60,564 nt of DNA. Source: Hippea jasoniae. GTDB lineage: Bacteria > Campylobacterota_A > Desulfurellia > Desulfurellales > Hippeaceae. Below the pieces are notes generated by a model that searched no databases, was not told the DNA's origin, and worked only from the letters and a program-made list of their open reading frames with translations. The translations under genes were made by a program, and so were the position numbers. Shown here piece by piece: positions 26,659 through 35,551 of this stretch (position 1 is the stretch's first letter; each line of letters starts with the position of its first letter). The stretch lies in assembly GCF_000744435.1 (NCBI RefSeq), contig NZ_JQLX01000018.1:1-60564 (forward strand). The letters run 5' to 3'.

Positions 26659-27198
26659 ATGGAGATCATCAGAAAGATTGATGCTGTATTAAGCAAGATA
26701 GATAAGTTTTTGATGGTAGTGCTTGCATCTCTTGCAACAATTCTTGCCTTTATAAATGTTGTTGCCCGATACCTGTTTAATTCAAGTTTTGTATGGGCAG
26801 GAGAGCTTGTTACCTATCTGTTTATATGGATGACTTTATTTGGTGCAAGTTACGGTTTTGAGATTGGTATGCATATGTCTTTTGATGCATTGGTTAAAGC
26901 ACTTCCATCAAAACTCTGTAAAGCTGTTACAATCTTTTCTACATTGATAGTGCTTGTTTTTTTAATTCTTCTAACAGTCTGGGGTATAAATCTTGTGAAG
27001 TTTGATTATATGACAGGTCAGGTATCTATCGATTTGCAAATTCCATTCTGGATTATTTATCTTGCAGTGCCAATTACAATGGCCACAGCTTCCTGGAGGA
27101 CATTTGTTAAGCTTATTGAAATAATTCAAACGCCAGGGATAGAGCTGAAAAAGAGAGGGCCTGCTGAATTAGAAGAGGCAGAGGAGGTAGGTAGCTAA
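26659..27198 (+). CDS. dctQ: TRAP transporter small permease DctQ
   Basis: A 179-aa inner-membrane protein with four hydrophobic helices, the size and layout of the DctQ subunit (NVVARYLFNSSFVWAGELVTYLF is the family signature). It forms the membrane complex with DctM. The TAA stop overlaps the dctM start (TAATG). The short acidic C-terminal tail (AELEEAEEVGS) has no known role. Confidence 0.93.
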   Translation: MEIIRKIDAVLSKIDKFLMVVLASLATILAFINVVARYLFNSSFVWAGELVTYLFIWMTLFGASYGFEIGMHMSFDALVKALPSKLCKAVTIFSTLIVLVFLILLTVWGINLVKFDYMTGQVSIDLQIPFWIIYLAVPITMATASWRTFVKLIEIIQTPGIELKKRGPAELEEAEEVGS

Positions 27199-28472
27199 TG
27201 ACTATTTTAATTGTTGCTGCCCTATTATTCTTTTTGATTGCTATTGATGTACCGATTGCTGTGGCTTTAGGCTCAACGGCTATTGTTATGATCTATTATG
27301 TTGCGGGTTTGCCTGTTTTATCGATAGCCCAAAAACTATTTACTGCGCTGGATAAATTTGCATTGATGGCAATTCCGTTTTTTGTTTTAGCTGGTGCTTT
27401 TTTGTCAGAAGGTGGAACGGCCAAAAGGATAATTAATTTTGCCCATTCGATGGTTGGGCATTTGCCTGGCGGTTTAACGATGACATCAATTTTAGCCTGC
27501 GCAATTTTTGCAGCAGTAAGTGGTTCTGGTCCTGCAACAGTTGCTGCAATTGGATCGATTATGATTCCAGCTATTAGAGAGGCAGGCTATTCAGATACAT
27601 TTGCAATAGGTTCTATAACAACCGCTGGTTCATTGGGTATTTTAATTCCTCCCTCCATAGTTTTAATCGTTTACGGTGTAACGGTTGATCAATCCATTGG
27701 CGATCTGTTTTTAGCCGGTGTTGTGCCAGGGATTGTTATCGCAGGCATGATGATGGCTCTTACATATATTATGGCTCGAAAAGCAGGGTTTAAAAAAACT
27801 CAACCTATGCCATGGAAGGACAGGTTTAAAACTTTTGTTGATAGTTTCTGGGCTTTGATGTTAATTGTAATTATTATTGGCGGTATATATTCAGGCTTGT
27901 TTACACCAACTGAAGCTGCGGCAGTTTCTGCTGTTTATGCGTTTTTTGTGGCTAAGTTCATATATAGAGATCTTTCATGGAAAGAAGTGCCAAATGTTAT
28001 TTTAAAAGCCTCGGCCACAAGTGCCATGATCCTGTTCATTATTGCAAACGCCATGCTTTTTGCTTATTTTCTAACAATCGAACAAATTCCTCAGCAGCTG
28101 TCTGATATGATTATTCAGGCTCATGTAAGCAAAATAATGTTTTTAGCTGGCGTTAATATTCTGTTGATTATTTTCGGCGCTTTTATGGAGCCATCCAGTA
28201 TTGTTATGGTTACAGCACCTCTATTTTTCCCTGTAGCGGTGCATCTTGGTGTAAACCCCATTCAGCTTGGTATTATCTATACGATAAATATGGGTGTTGG
28301 AGAGATTACACCACCTGTGGGTTTAAACCTCTTTGTTGCCATGGGAATAACAGGCAAGAGTATCGAGTATATTACAAAAACCACTCTACCATGGTTTTTA
28401 ACGTATCTTGTGGGTTTACTGCTTGCAACATATATCCCACAGTTATCGTTAATAATATTTAAAGTCTTTTAG
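27198..28472 (+). CDS. dctM: TRAP transporter large permease DctM
   Basis: A 424-aa membrane protein with about twelve hydrophobic helices and the DctM signatures (FALMAIPFFVLAGAFLSEGG, AVSGSGPATVAAIGSIMIPA, PPSIVLIVYG and GEITPPVGLNLFV). It carries out sodium-driven solute import with DctQ, fed by DctP. It overlaps dctQ by one base. Its 3' end overlaps the deaminase gene tail to tail by 4 nt, with no terminator between them. Confidence 0.94.
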   Translation: MTILIVAALLFFLIAIDVPIAVALGSTAIVMIYYVAGLPVLSIAQKLFTALDKFALMAIPFFVLAGAFLSEGGTAKRIINFAHSMVGHLPGGLTMTSILACAIFAAVSGSGPATVAAIGSIMIPAIREAGYSDTFAIGSITTAGSLGILIPPSIVLIVYGVTVDQSIGDLFLAGVVPGIVIAGMMMALTYIMARKAGFKKTQPMPWKDRFKTFVDSFWALMLIVIIIGGIYSGLFTPTEAAAVSAVYAFFVAKFIYRDLSWKEVPNVILKASATSAMILFIIANAMLFAYFLTIEQIPQQLSDMIIQAHVSKIMFLAGVNILLIIFGAFMEPSSIVMVTAPLFFPVAVHLGVNPIQLGIIYTINMGVGEITPPVGLNLFVAMGITGKSIEYITKTTLPWFLTYLVGLLLATYIPQLSLIIFKVF

Positions 28473-29008
28473 GGTGAATAGATAACACCCCCTGTTTTCT
28501 TGTAAAGGAGGAGAATATCTTTTACCTGATTTCTTAAGACTCCTCCTTTTACTTTAATACCTTTGTTTTTGAGATACTCCCAGGATTGCTCAAATACTGG
28601 GCCTTCATCAAAACCTACAGCCATTGCATCTTCCCTTTTTGCACCAAAAACAACGCTCTTTATCCCGCTCCAGAGTATTGCACCAAGACACATTGCACAG
28701 GGTTCAGAGGATGAGTAAAGTTCGAAAGAACCAATTTTGGAAAGATCGTATGTTTTAAATTTTTTTTGAGCCAGCATAATAGCCACAATTTCGGCATGCA
28801 GTATGCTTAAATTTTCTTTGACTACAAGATTTACACCAGTAGCCACAACCTTATTGTTTAAAAAAATAGCAGCTCCAAACGGCCCACCTTTGTTTTCAAT
28901 ACTTTTTTGTGCAAGCTCTATGGCAAGTTGTATTTTTTCATTATCACTGTTAAATATTCTTTCTTGATCTGTTTTTAGCCATTCAGGTATTTTTATTGTC
29001 AGTTCCAT
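28469..29008 (-). CDS. Guanine-deaminase-like nucleobase deaminase
   Basis: A 179-aa cytidine/deoxycytidylate deaminase-fold enzyme with zinc motifs HAE (in ILHAEIVAIM) and PCAMC (in SSSEPCAMCLGAI), plus GGPFGAAI near the N-terminus. The EPCAMCLGAILW form and the length fit GuaD-type guanine deaminase better than tRNA adenosine deaminase TadA, which has CAGA after the second Cys. It lies last in an operon with a CCA-adding enzyme, queC and queE, so a tRNA-related role cannot be fully excluded. ATG at 29008 with TGGAG 7 nt upstream is preferred. Confidence 0.78.
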   Translation of the reverse strand: MELTIKIPEWLKTDQERIFNSDNEKIQLAIELAQKSIENKGGPFGAAIFLNNKVVATGVNLVVKENLSILHAEIVAIMLAQKKFKTYDLSKIGSFELYSSSEPCAMCLGAILWSGIKSVVFGAKREDAMAVGFDEGPVFEQSWEYLKNKGIKVKGGVLRNQVKDILLLYKKTGGVIYSP

Positions 29009-31577
29009 GCTTTTTCTCCAGGTATTTTTTCTCAATATACTTTAAAGCCTCAAGCTTGTCTTTCATTTTTTCAAGCAATTGCAGTTTAAATATTTCGTTT
29101 ATTATTTCACCAAACAGTTTTGATGGTTTCAATCCCAATTTTATCAAATCCCTGCCCTTTATCAAAGGTTCTATATGAATGAGTTCTTTTAGAAAAACAA
29201 CAACTGCATCTTTTGAAAGATTTAGAGCATACATGGCAAGCACCGCCTCTATGGGCAGCTTTGAAAGCGTTTCGTATATTGTAAATTTATTTTTGCCCTT
29301 TGCTGACAATATTCCGTTAGCTTCAGCAATTTTTTTACTTGCTTTTATAATGAAATTTTTTGTCTGTTCATCTGCTCCGATAGCCTCAACAAAGCTTGCC
29401 GAGTTTCTAAATAGATACTCTAACACTATTAAAAAGACATATTCTTTTTTAATTTTCTTACTGCCACAGAAAAACTCGCAGCTCTTTAAGATCTCCTCAG
29501 CCTCATCCAATGCTTTTAATATTCTCTCTTCTATTATCAACTTTTTATTTAACGCTCTGATAAGTCTGTATTTTTTTAGCAATTCAAAGCTTTTTGAAAC
29601 ATCAGGCGTGTTGAGAATATGAACAATTTCATTGTAAATCCTTATGGGTTCAACATTTTTTATAACATTTAAATCTACAGCTACTTTTATCAACCTGTCT
29701 GTTTGTTTGCCTATTTCAAAACCCAGCCTTGTAGCAAATCTAACAGCCCTGTACATGCGCGTTGGGTCTTCGATAAAGCTTAACATATGCAATATGCGAA
29801 TTTTTTTATTCTCAATATCATTCAATCCACCAAAGAAGTCAAGCAGGTCTCCAAATTCATCGTGCAGCTTTACGGCAAGTGTATTTATCGTAAAATCTCG
29901 TCTGTATAGATCTAATTTTATTGAGCTGCTTTGAACTGTGGGTAGTGAGCCAGGCAAGTCGTAATACTCCTCTCTTGCAGTGGCTATATCAACTCTTATA
30001 CTATCAGGCATAATTATTGTTGCCGTTCTGAATCGCTCATGTGTAGCTACTCGTGCATTATTGAGCTTTGCAAACTGTTTTGCAAATTCAATACCATCAC
30101 CTTCTATGACAATATCTATATCTAAATTTTCAAAGCCCAAAATGATATCCCTTACAACGCCACCAACAAGGTAGGCGTTAAAACCCATCTGTTTTGCTGT
30201 GTTGCCTATTTCTATTAAGTAGTTGTAGATATTTTGTGGTAAGTGTTGTTTGATTTTTGCTGCTATGTTTTTCTTTTTTAGTTTAACATCTCTTTCAGAG
30301 CTTTCTGTGAGGATTTTGAGTATATTTGTTCGTGTGATTACGCCAACAAGCACGCCGTCGGATACTACGGGTATCAGACGCTGTTTTTCCTCAAGGACGA
30401 TGCGTTTAATTGTGCTGAACCTTTCATTGATATCAACAGTCTTGATTTCTGTATCCACAAATAAACCAGTAGGCTTGTTGCCCATGCCGTGATAGATAGC
30501 TTTGTTGATAACCTGGCGAGTTATAATGCCTTCTACTTTTTTTGTTGCTTTATTAACAACCACCAAGGCGTTTATGCCGCCTGTTGATATGATTTTATTG
30601 ACCTTCTCCATCTTTGTCTGGCTGTAGACATACTTTGGCGGAGAGGTCATTATATCTTCTGCTGTAATTCTATCTAAAAGGGTTTCTTTAATTATAGATG
30701 ACAGCTTTTCTGCCACCTCTATAAGTGTTGCATTTTTGATTGTAGCGCTTGCAGCAAAAGGATGACCACCACCACCGATGTTCTTTAAAACATGCGCAAT
30801 ATCTATATCTTTATTTTTTGAGCGTCCAATAACATAGATTCTACTTCCCATCCTGAAAATCCCAACCGCTGCATCTAATTTGTCCATCTCGATAAATTTT
30901 GAGACGGTTAATGCTGCGTTTGATGAAAAATAATCTAAGTTTGCAAAAGACAAACCTATGCGAATACCTTTAACCTCAAAAATTCTTTTGTTTTTTGCAA
31001 GCTCATTAAGAAGATAAACCTCTGTTTCTGTAAGTGTTTCTTCCAATACCTCTTTAATTGTCTCAAGGTCTGCACCTTTTCTTAAAAGGTAGGCGCAAAC
31101 CTCAATATCCTCAGGTTTTGTGTTTGTATATGTAAGTCTGCCGGTATCTGCATAAATTCCTAACATGAAAAGAGTGGCGTCTTCTTCATCAATCTCTATA
31201 TCGTTTTTTATTATTCGCTGAATAAGCTGTGTGGTGTTGGCTCCATAGTTAACCAGACTGAGCTGGTCACAATTGATATCGCCTTCTTTGTGATGATCAA
31301 AACAGATAATTTTGGCTTTCTTTAAAAACGGTTTGAGTTTGTCTTCAATTCTTGATGAGGAGTGAGTATCAACAACAATCAGTGTGTCGATATTTTCTAT
31401 TTCTTCTTCTGTATTGCCCACATATTCATATATCAAAAGCTGGATCATGAAATTTGTTTGTGATGAAAATTGCAGTTTTGGAAGCATAATTATGGCATCA
31501 GGGTATAGTTTTTTTGCTGCAATACAACTTGCTATTGCATCAAAATCGGGGTTTTTATGTGTTGTTATGACCTTCAT
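28983..31577 (-). CDS. DHH-CBS-tRNA nucleotidyltransferase fusion protein
   Basis: An 864-aa multidomain protein. The N-terminal part is a DHH/DHHA1 phosphoesterase (VITTHKNPDFDAIASC, VDTHSSS, CFDHH; then GGGGHPFAA at about residue 270). Two CBS domains follow (about residues 305-430). The C-terminal part is a class II nucleotidyltransferase with the poly(A) polymerase head (AYLVGGVVRDIILGFENLDIDIVIEGDG and RRDFTINTLAVKL). The same architecture is known in Aquifex-like and deltaproteobacterial genomes, usually as the A-adding enzyme of a split CC/A-adding pair. The DHH domain may degrade oligonucleotides or cyclic dinucleotides. It overlaps queC by 23 nt. Whether it adds A only or CCA cannot be told. 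Confidence 0.9.
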   Translation of the reverse strand: MKVITTHKNPDFDAIASCIAAKKLYPDAIIMLPKLQFSSQTNFMIQLLIYEYVGNTEEEIENIDTLIVVDTHSSSRIEDKLKPFLKKAKIICFDHHKEGDINCDQLSLVNYGANTTQLIQRIIKNDIEIDEEDATLFMLGIYADTGRLTYTNTKPEDIEVCAYLLRKGADLETIKEVLEETLTETEVYLLNELAKNKRIFEVKGIRIGLSFANLDYFSSNAALTVSKFIEMDKLDAAVGIFRMGSRIYVIGRSKNKDIDIAHVLKNIGGGGHPFAASATIKNATLIEVAEKLSSIIKETLLDRITAEDIMTSPPKYVYSQTKMEKVNKIISTGGINALVVVNKATKKVEGIITRQVINKAIYHGMGNKPTGLFVDTEIKTVDINERFSTIKRIVLEEKQRLIPVVSDGVLVGVITRTNILKILTESSERDVKLKKKNIAAKIKQHLPQNIYNYLIEIGNTAKQMGFNAYLVGGVVRDIILGFENLDIDIVIEGDGIEFAKQFAKLNNARVATHERFRTATIIMPDSIRVDIATAREEYYDLPGSLPTVQSSSIKLDLYRRDFTINTLAVKLHDEFGDLLDFFGGLNDIENKKIRILHMLSFIEDPTRMYRAVRFATRLGFEIGKQTDRLIKVAVDLNVIKNVEPIRIYNEIVHILNTPDVSKSFELLKKYRLIRALNKKLIIEERILKALDEAEEILKSCEFFCGSKKIKKEYVFLIVLEYLFRNSASFVEAIGADEQTKNFIIKASKKIAEANGILSAKGKNKFTIYETLSKLPIEAVLAMYALNLSKDAVVVFLKELIHIEPLIKGRDLIKLGLKPSKLFGEIINEIFKLQLLEKMKDKLEALKYIEKKYLEKKHGTDNKNT

Positions 31578-32274
31578 TTCTTAACCTTACCAGAAAATCA
31601 TCCTCTATGCCTGCTTCTTTGAAGCCCTTGGCCCTTAATATACAAGCATCGCATTTACCACAGGGGGTTTCTTTTCCCTCATAGCAGGAATATGAATATG
31701 AATAGTTAGCCTGATGCTTCTTGCCAAATACTATTATTTGAGATTTTTTCATCTTCAATAGCGGTGTATGAATTGTAAATGTTTTGCCTTCGCTGCCTGC
31801 TTTTGTGCCGTAGTTTAAGGTTTGTTCAAAGCTTCTTAGAAAATTTTCCCTGCAGTCTGGATAACCGGAGTAATCAAGCATATTCCAGCCACCTATAATG
31901 TTGAATATTTCGTATCTTTCTGCCATTGCACCTGTTATTGAAAGGAAAATGCCGTTTCTGAAAGGCACATATGTTACGGGTATGCCACTTTCAATTTCAT
32001 TGATGCTGCGGTTCTTTGGCACATCAATTGAACTATCCGTTAAGGCAGAACCACCAATCTGTGATAGATCGATATTGAAAAAGTGTGGAAAGATTTTTTT
32101 GCCTTTGATTTGCTCTGCAAGTTGCAGGGTTTTTTTGGCAAAATCTATCTCGATAGAGTGCCGTTGAGAATAGTTAAATGTGATGGTGTGCACCTCATCA
32201 AACTCATCCAAAGCCCAGAACAGACATGTTGTAGAATCAAGTCCACCGGAAAATATAACAATTGCCTTTTTCAT
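31555..32274 (-). CDS. queC: 7-cyano-7-deazaguanine synthase
   Basis: A 239-aa ATP-dependent enzyme that converts 7-carboxy-7-deazaguanine to preQ0 in queuosine synthesis. The PP-loop IFSGGLDSTTCL is at residues 7-18, and the C-terminal zinc site CYEGKETPCGKCDACILR has its four Cys. It overlaps queE by 4 nt (ATGA). queD and queF are not in the window. Confidence 0.95.
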   Translation of the reverse strand: MKKAIVIFSGGLDSTTCLFWALDEFDEVHTITFNYSQRHSIEIDFAKKTLQLAEQIKGKKIFPHFFNIDLSQIGGSALTDSSIDVPKNRSINEIESGIPVTYVPFRNGIFLSITGAMAERYEIFNIIGGWNMLDYSGYPDCRENFLRSFEQTLNYGTKAGSEGKTFTIHTPLLKMKKSQIIVFGKKHQANYSYSYSCYEGKETPCGKCDACILRAKGFKEAGIEDDFLVRLRNEGHNNT

Positions 32275-32906
32275 ACGCCTTTCTCCTCTTTATATAAGAT
32301 TTTGTGAAGTTGTGGTATTATCCGAACATTGATTGATAGTTTTTTAACCTTTTCTATTATCCTTTTTGTTTTTTCTATGTAGCTTTGAGGTGTATCGTTT
32401 AGCCATATTGGCTGAAATACGACATCGGTTAGGTTAAGCAAATCTATTAATTTGAGCTCCTCATCAAAGTTTTCATCGACAACAAACTTAAATTCCGCTT
32501 TTAATTCTTTGTATTTTTTTAAAACATCTAAGTTTAAAGCAAACATTTTTGGACTTACCACAATATGGTCAAGTAATGATGCACTGTTTTGCAAAAAAAT
32601 TGTGCCGTTTGTTTCGATAAAGTATCTAAACTGAGGGTATTTTTTTATAAAATGAGCAATAAAATTATCCCTTAAAGCCGGCTCACCCCCTGTAAATATT
32701 ATATTTTTACACCTAAAGGATTCAACCTGTTTAAAAATCTCTATTTCTGTCATAGGATTGGAACAGTTTAGTGCATATTTTGTATCGCAAAACGGACACC
32801 TCAGATTGCATTCACAAAACCTTACAAATACAGCGGGCATGCCTATAAAGCTTCCTTCTCCCTGTATGGAATAAAATATTTCACTAATGTTGGTACTGTT
32901 TTTCAT
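32271..32906 (-). CDS. queE: 7-carboxy-7-deazaguanine synthase
   Basis: A 211-aa radical SAM enzyme that contracts 6-carboxytetrahydropterin to the deazaguanine core of queuosine. The N-terminus has SIQGEGSFIGMPAVFVRF, and the cluster motif CNLRCPFC follows within CECNLRCPFCDT. The family's FTGGEPALR is also present. First gene of the queE-queC operon, with its own promoter. I saw no preQ1 riboswitch-like element in its short leader. Confidence 0.94.
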   Translation of the reverse strand: MKNSTNISEIFYSIQGEGSFIGMPAVFVRFCECNLRCPFCDTKYALNCSNPMTEIEIFKQVESFRCKNIIFTGGEPALRDNFIAHFIKKYPQFRYFIETNGTIFLQNSASLLDHIVVSPKMFALNLDVLKKYKELKAEFKFVVDENFDEELKLIDLLNLTDVVFQPIWLNDTPQSYIEKTKRIIEKVKKLSINVRIIPQLHKILYKEEKGV

Positions 32907-32922
32907 TGTTCCCCTTTAAAAT

Positions 32923-32951
32923 TTTATAACAGGCTTGTTAGAAACAATCAA
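32923..32951 (-). promoter_or_regulatory. queE promoter
   Basis: TTGATT (32951-32946), a 17-bp spacer and TATAAA (32928-32923) on the minus strand, about 17 nt before the queE start. It lies back to back with the promoter of the diguanylate cyclase; the two -35 boxes are 8 bp apart. Confidence 0.55.
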
Positions 32952-32959
32952 TCTTTTTG

Positions 32960-32988
32960 TTGACAGTAGTGGTTTAATTTATTAACAT
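32960..32988 (+). promoter_or_regulatory. Promoter of the diguanylate cyclase gene
   Basis: TTGACA (32960-32965), a 17-bp spacer and TAACAT (32983-32988), 30 nt before the start codon at 33019. Confidence 0.55.
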
Positions 32989-33018
32989 AAAACAAATCGT
33001 ATAAGAAAGTCAGATGGT

Positions 33019-34902
33019 ATGAATAATTTGAAAGAATGGTTTTTATCTCGCAGTATAAAGTATAAAATACTTGCAGCATACTTTATTTCTATATTGTTGA
33101 TTGGTGTAATAGGCTACAGCTACTATTTCATGTCAAATATAAAGATGATAAAAAAAGAAACCCAGATGTTTAAAAGAAACCTGATAAATCAGCAGAAAAA
33201 TATGGTTAGAAGTATTGTTAATATAGCCATAGATGGCATAGAAAAATACTATGAAGACTACAAAGAGGGTAAGATTTCGCTTGCAGAGGCTAAGATCGAA
33301 GCCATTAAGTTTGTTTATTCTATCCGCTACAATATTTCAAAGAACTCCGAAAGTTACGATTATGTATGGATAAACACACTTGATGGCATTATGGTTTTAG
33401 ATCCACCAAAGCCGCTTTTGAATGGTAAGAATGTGTGGGATATGAAGGATAAAAACGGTGTGTATCTTTTTAGAGAGATGGCGAGGGTTATAAAAACTCA
33501 AGGAGGGGGTTTTGTTAAGTACTGCTGGGCAAAATTGGGACAACAGAGCAATAAATGTTACGATAAAATATCTTATGTCGGATATTTTTATCCGTTTAAC
33601 TGGGTTGTTGGTAGTGGTTTTTATTTATCTGACATAGAGAATATTATTGATAACTATAAAGAACAAAAAAGGCATGATATTATTGTTGTAACCATTTCAA
33701 GTATTCTTATTGGCGTTTTGGTATCCTTAGTTGCAGCAGCTGTATTTTATTTAATAGTCTACTGTATAACAAAAAGAATTAGAGAGATTGGAGAATTATC
33801 CGAAAAACTTATTGAGGGTGAAATTTCACCGGAAATAAAACTTCCCTGGATGGGCAGCGACGAGATAGGCAAACTGGTTGATAACTTTAACAGATTTATC
33901 GATGAGAGCTATAAACTCGTTTTATTTAAAAAGACCATAGAGGAGGATTTAGATGTTAATGCTGTATACAAAAGGGTTTTTGATCTGCTAAGGGATGAAT
34001 TTGGTATAAAGCAGTTCAATATTTTTGAGGTTAACAATAGCAAGAATGCCATGAAGCAGATAGAGGTGTATGGTGATGAGAAGATGCTTTGTAAACAGGA
34101 TATTTTGATTGACTGTTCTTTATGTAGGGCTGTAAGAACAGCCAGGGATGTAGATTCTTTTTTAGAGAGCGATGTTTGCTTGAGTTTTGCAGGCAAACCC
34201 AAAAATCATATCTGTTTACCGCTCATTGTTGGCGGTAGCGTTGGTAGTGTTGTACAGTTAATATTTGATGAGAAGACAAAAACCGAAGAGATTACAAAAA
34301 AGGTTAAAAGGATAAAGATATTTTTGAAAGAGGCAGCACCGGTATTAGAGGCAAAAAGACTACTTGCCCAGCTTAGGGAATCCACCATGAGAGATCCTCT
34401 AACCGGTTTGTACAACAGGCGATTTTTAGATGAGTTTGCATCAACTTTTGCAGCCACCGTTAAGCGTCGCAACACAAAAGCGGGTATTTTGATGTGCGAT
34501 ATAGACTTTTTCAAGCAGGTTAACGATGTTTATGGGCATAATGTGGGCGATGAGGTGCTAAAAGGTGTGGTAAGGGCTATTCTAAAAAGCACAAGAGAGG
34601 CAGATATTCCTATAAGGTTTGGAGGGGAAGAGTTTTTGATTCTTCTGCAGGATACAGATGAAGCTGTTGCAATGGATGTTGCAGAAAGGATCAGAAGAGA
34701 GGTTGAAAACACAGAGATTACAGTTCAGGGAACGATTATTAAAAAAACTCTATCGATTGGTGTATCGATTTTCCCTGAGGATTCTGAAAATTTGTGGAAG
34801 TGTATAAAATTTAGTGATGTTGCAATGTATAAAGCAAAGGAGTCAGGTAGAAACAGGGTTGTGAGATTTGAAGCTGATATGTGGACAGAGGAGAACTATT
34901 GA
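33019..34902 (+). CDS. Diguanylate cyclase with Cache, HAMP and Cys-rich GAF-like domains
   Basis: A 627-aa inner-membrane signalling protein that makes cyclic di-GMP. Order: membrane helix (about 17-38), periplasmic single Cache domain (YDYVWINTLDGIMVLDP and GFVKYCWAK), second helix (about 215-245), HAMP, a GAF-like region with clustered cysteines (IDCSLCRAVRTAR, SDVCLSF, HICLPLIVGG), then a GGDEF domain whose active site is GGEEF at residues 535-539. The inhibitory RxxD site (READ) lies five residues before it. The sensor probably reads a small organic acid outside and perhaps a redox or metal signal inside. Convergent 7-nt overlap with dtd. Confidence 0.9.
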   Translation: MNNLKEWFLSRSIKYKILAAYFISILLIGVIGYSYYFMSNIKMIKKETQMFKRNLINQQKNMVRSIVNIAIDGIEKYYEDYKEGKISLAEAKIEAIKFVYSIRYNISKNSESYDYVWINTLDGIMVLDPPKPLLNGKNVWDMKDKNGVYLFREMARVIKTQGGGFVKYCWAKLGQQSNKCYDKISYVGYFYPFNWVVGSGFYLSDIENIIDNYKEQKRHDIIVVTISSILIGVLVSLVAAAVFYLIVYCITKRIREIGELSEKLIEGEISPEIKLPWMGSDEIGKLVDNFNRFIDESYKLVLFKKTIEEDLDVNAVYKRVFDLLRDEFGIKQFNIFEVNNSKNAMKQIEVYGDEKMLCKQDILIDCSLCRAVRTARDVDSFLESDVCLSFAGKPKNHICLPLIVGGSVGSVVQLIFDEKTKTEEITKKVKRIKIFLKEAAPVLEAKRLLAQLRESTMRDPLTGLYNRRFLDEFASTFAATVKRRNTKAGILMCDIDFFKQVNDVYGHNVGDEVLKGVVRAILKSTREADIPIRFGGEEFLILLQDTDEAVAMDVAERIRREVENTEITVQGTIIKKTLSIGVSIFPEDSENLWKCIKFSDVAMYKAKESGRNRVVRFEADMWTEENY

Positions 34903-35351
34903 ATATTGATCTTTGAGTCGATGAAAATCGTAACAGGTCCATCGTTTGTCAATGAAACATCCATGTGAGCTGCAAAAACACCGCCCTGAGTTGGTATACG
35001 GTATTGATCGTTTAAAATAGCAATAAACTTTTCATAAAAATCTTTTGCTTTTTTCGGTTCTGCTGCATAAAAAAAGGAGGGTCTATTGCCTTTTTTTGTA
35101 TCTGCAGCCAGTGTAAACTGACTGACAACAATGCAACTACCGCCAATATCTTTGACTGAAAGATTAAACTTACCGTTTTGATCTGTAAAAATCCTCATGT
35201 TTGCAATTTTTTTTGCAAGATACTCAAGGTCTTTTTGGTTATCATCGCTACAAACACACAAAAATATTAATAATCCCTTTTTTATCTCTGCCGCAGTTTT
35301 TTTATCAACAACCACAGCAGCCTGACTGACTCTCTGGATTACAGCTCTCAT
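34896..35351 (-). CDS. dtd: D-aminoacyl-tRNA deacylase
   Basis: A 151-aa DTD enzyme that hydrolyses D-aminoacyl-tRNA (and Gly-tRNA(Ala)). The family motifs are seen: MRAVIQRVSQAAVVVD at the start, VSQFTLAADTKKGNRPSF, and the C-terminal NDGPVTI. The cross-subunit Gly-cisPro-type motif region (GPVT) is intact. A single-gene unit between the convergent cyclase gene and the nifS promoter. Confidence 0.94.
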   Translation of the reverse strand: MRAVIQRVSQAAVVVDKKTAAEIKKGLLIFLCVCSDDNQKDLEYLAKKIANMRIFTDQNGKFNLSVKDIGGSCIVVSQFTLAADTKKGNRPSFFYAAEPKKAKDFYEKFIAILNDQYRIPTQGGVFAAHMDVSLTNDGPVTIFIDSKINIQ

Positions 35352-35496
35352 TACTAAATAGTATAAAAGTTCAATGCTAATTTGTAAACTGTCAATACAA
35401 AATTGCCATCGTTATTTTACATAGAGAGGCATTATTATTTTCTGGCAAGTTATAAAAGAATACCGCAAATTCATATTTATAGATAAATTTTTTATA

Positions 35497-35524
35497 TTGA
35501 CTTTTCACAGAAAAAAGTTATCTT
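35497..35524 (+). promoter_or_regulatory. Likely nifS-nifU promoter
   Basis: TTGACT (35497-35502), a 16-bp spacer and TATCTT (35519-35524), with the AGGAGG ribosome binding site at 35541-35546. The upstream part of the 200-bp spacer (35352-35496) is AT-rich with nothing else recognisable. Confidence 0.45.
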
Positions 35525-35551
35525 ATTACTAACTAAATTTAGGAGGTGATT

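Noticed and set aside
29179-29622. Long open frame on the plus strand inside the CCA-adding fusion gene
   Set aside because: It is antisense to a well-supported conserved gene, has no ribosome binding site and shows no recognisable domain.
32907-32959. preQ1 riboswitch expected before queE
   Set aside because: The leader after the predicted promoter is only about 17 nt and shows no stem or pseudoknot pattern.
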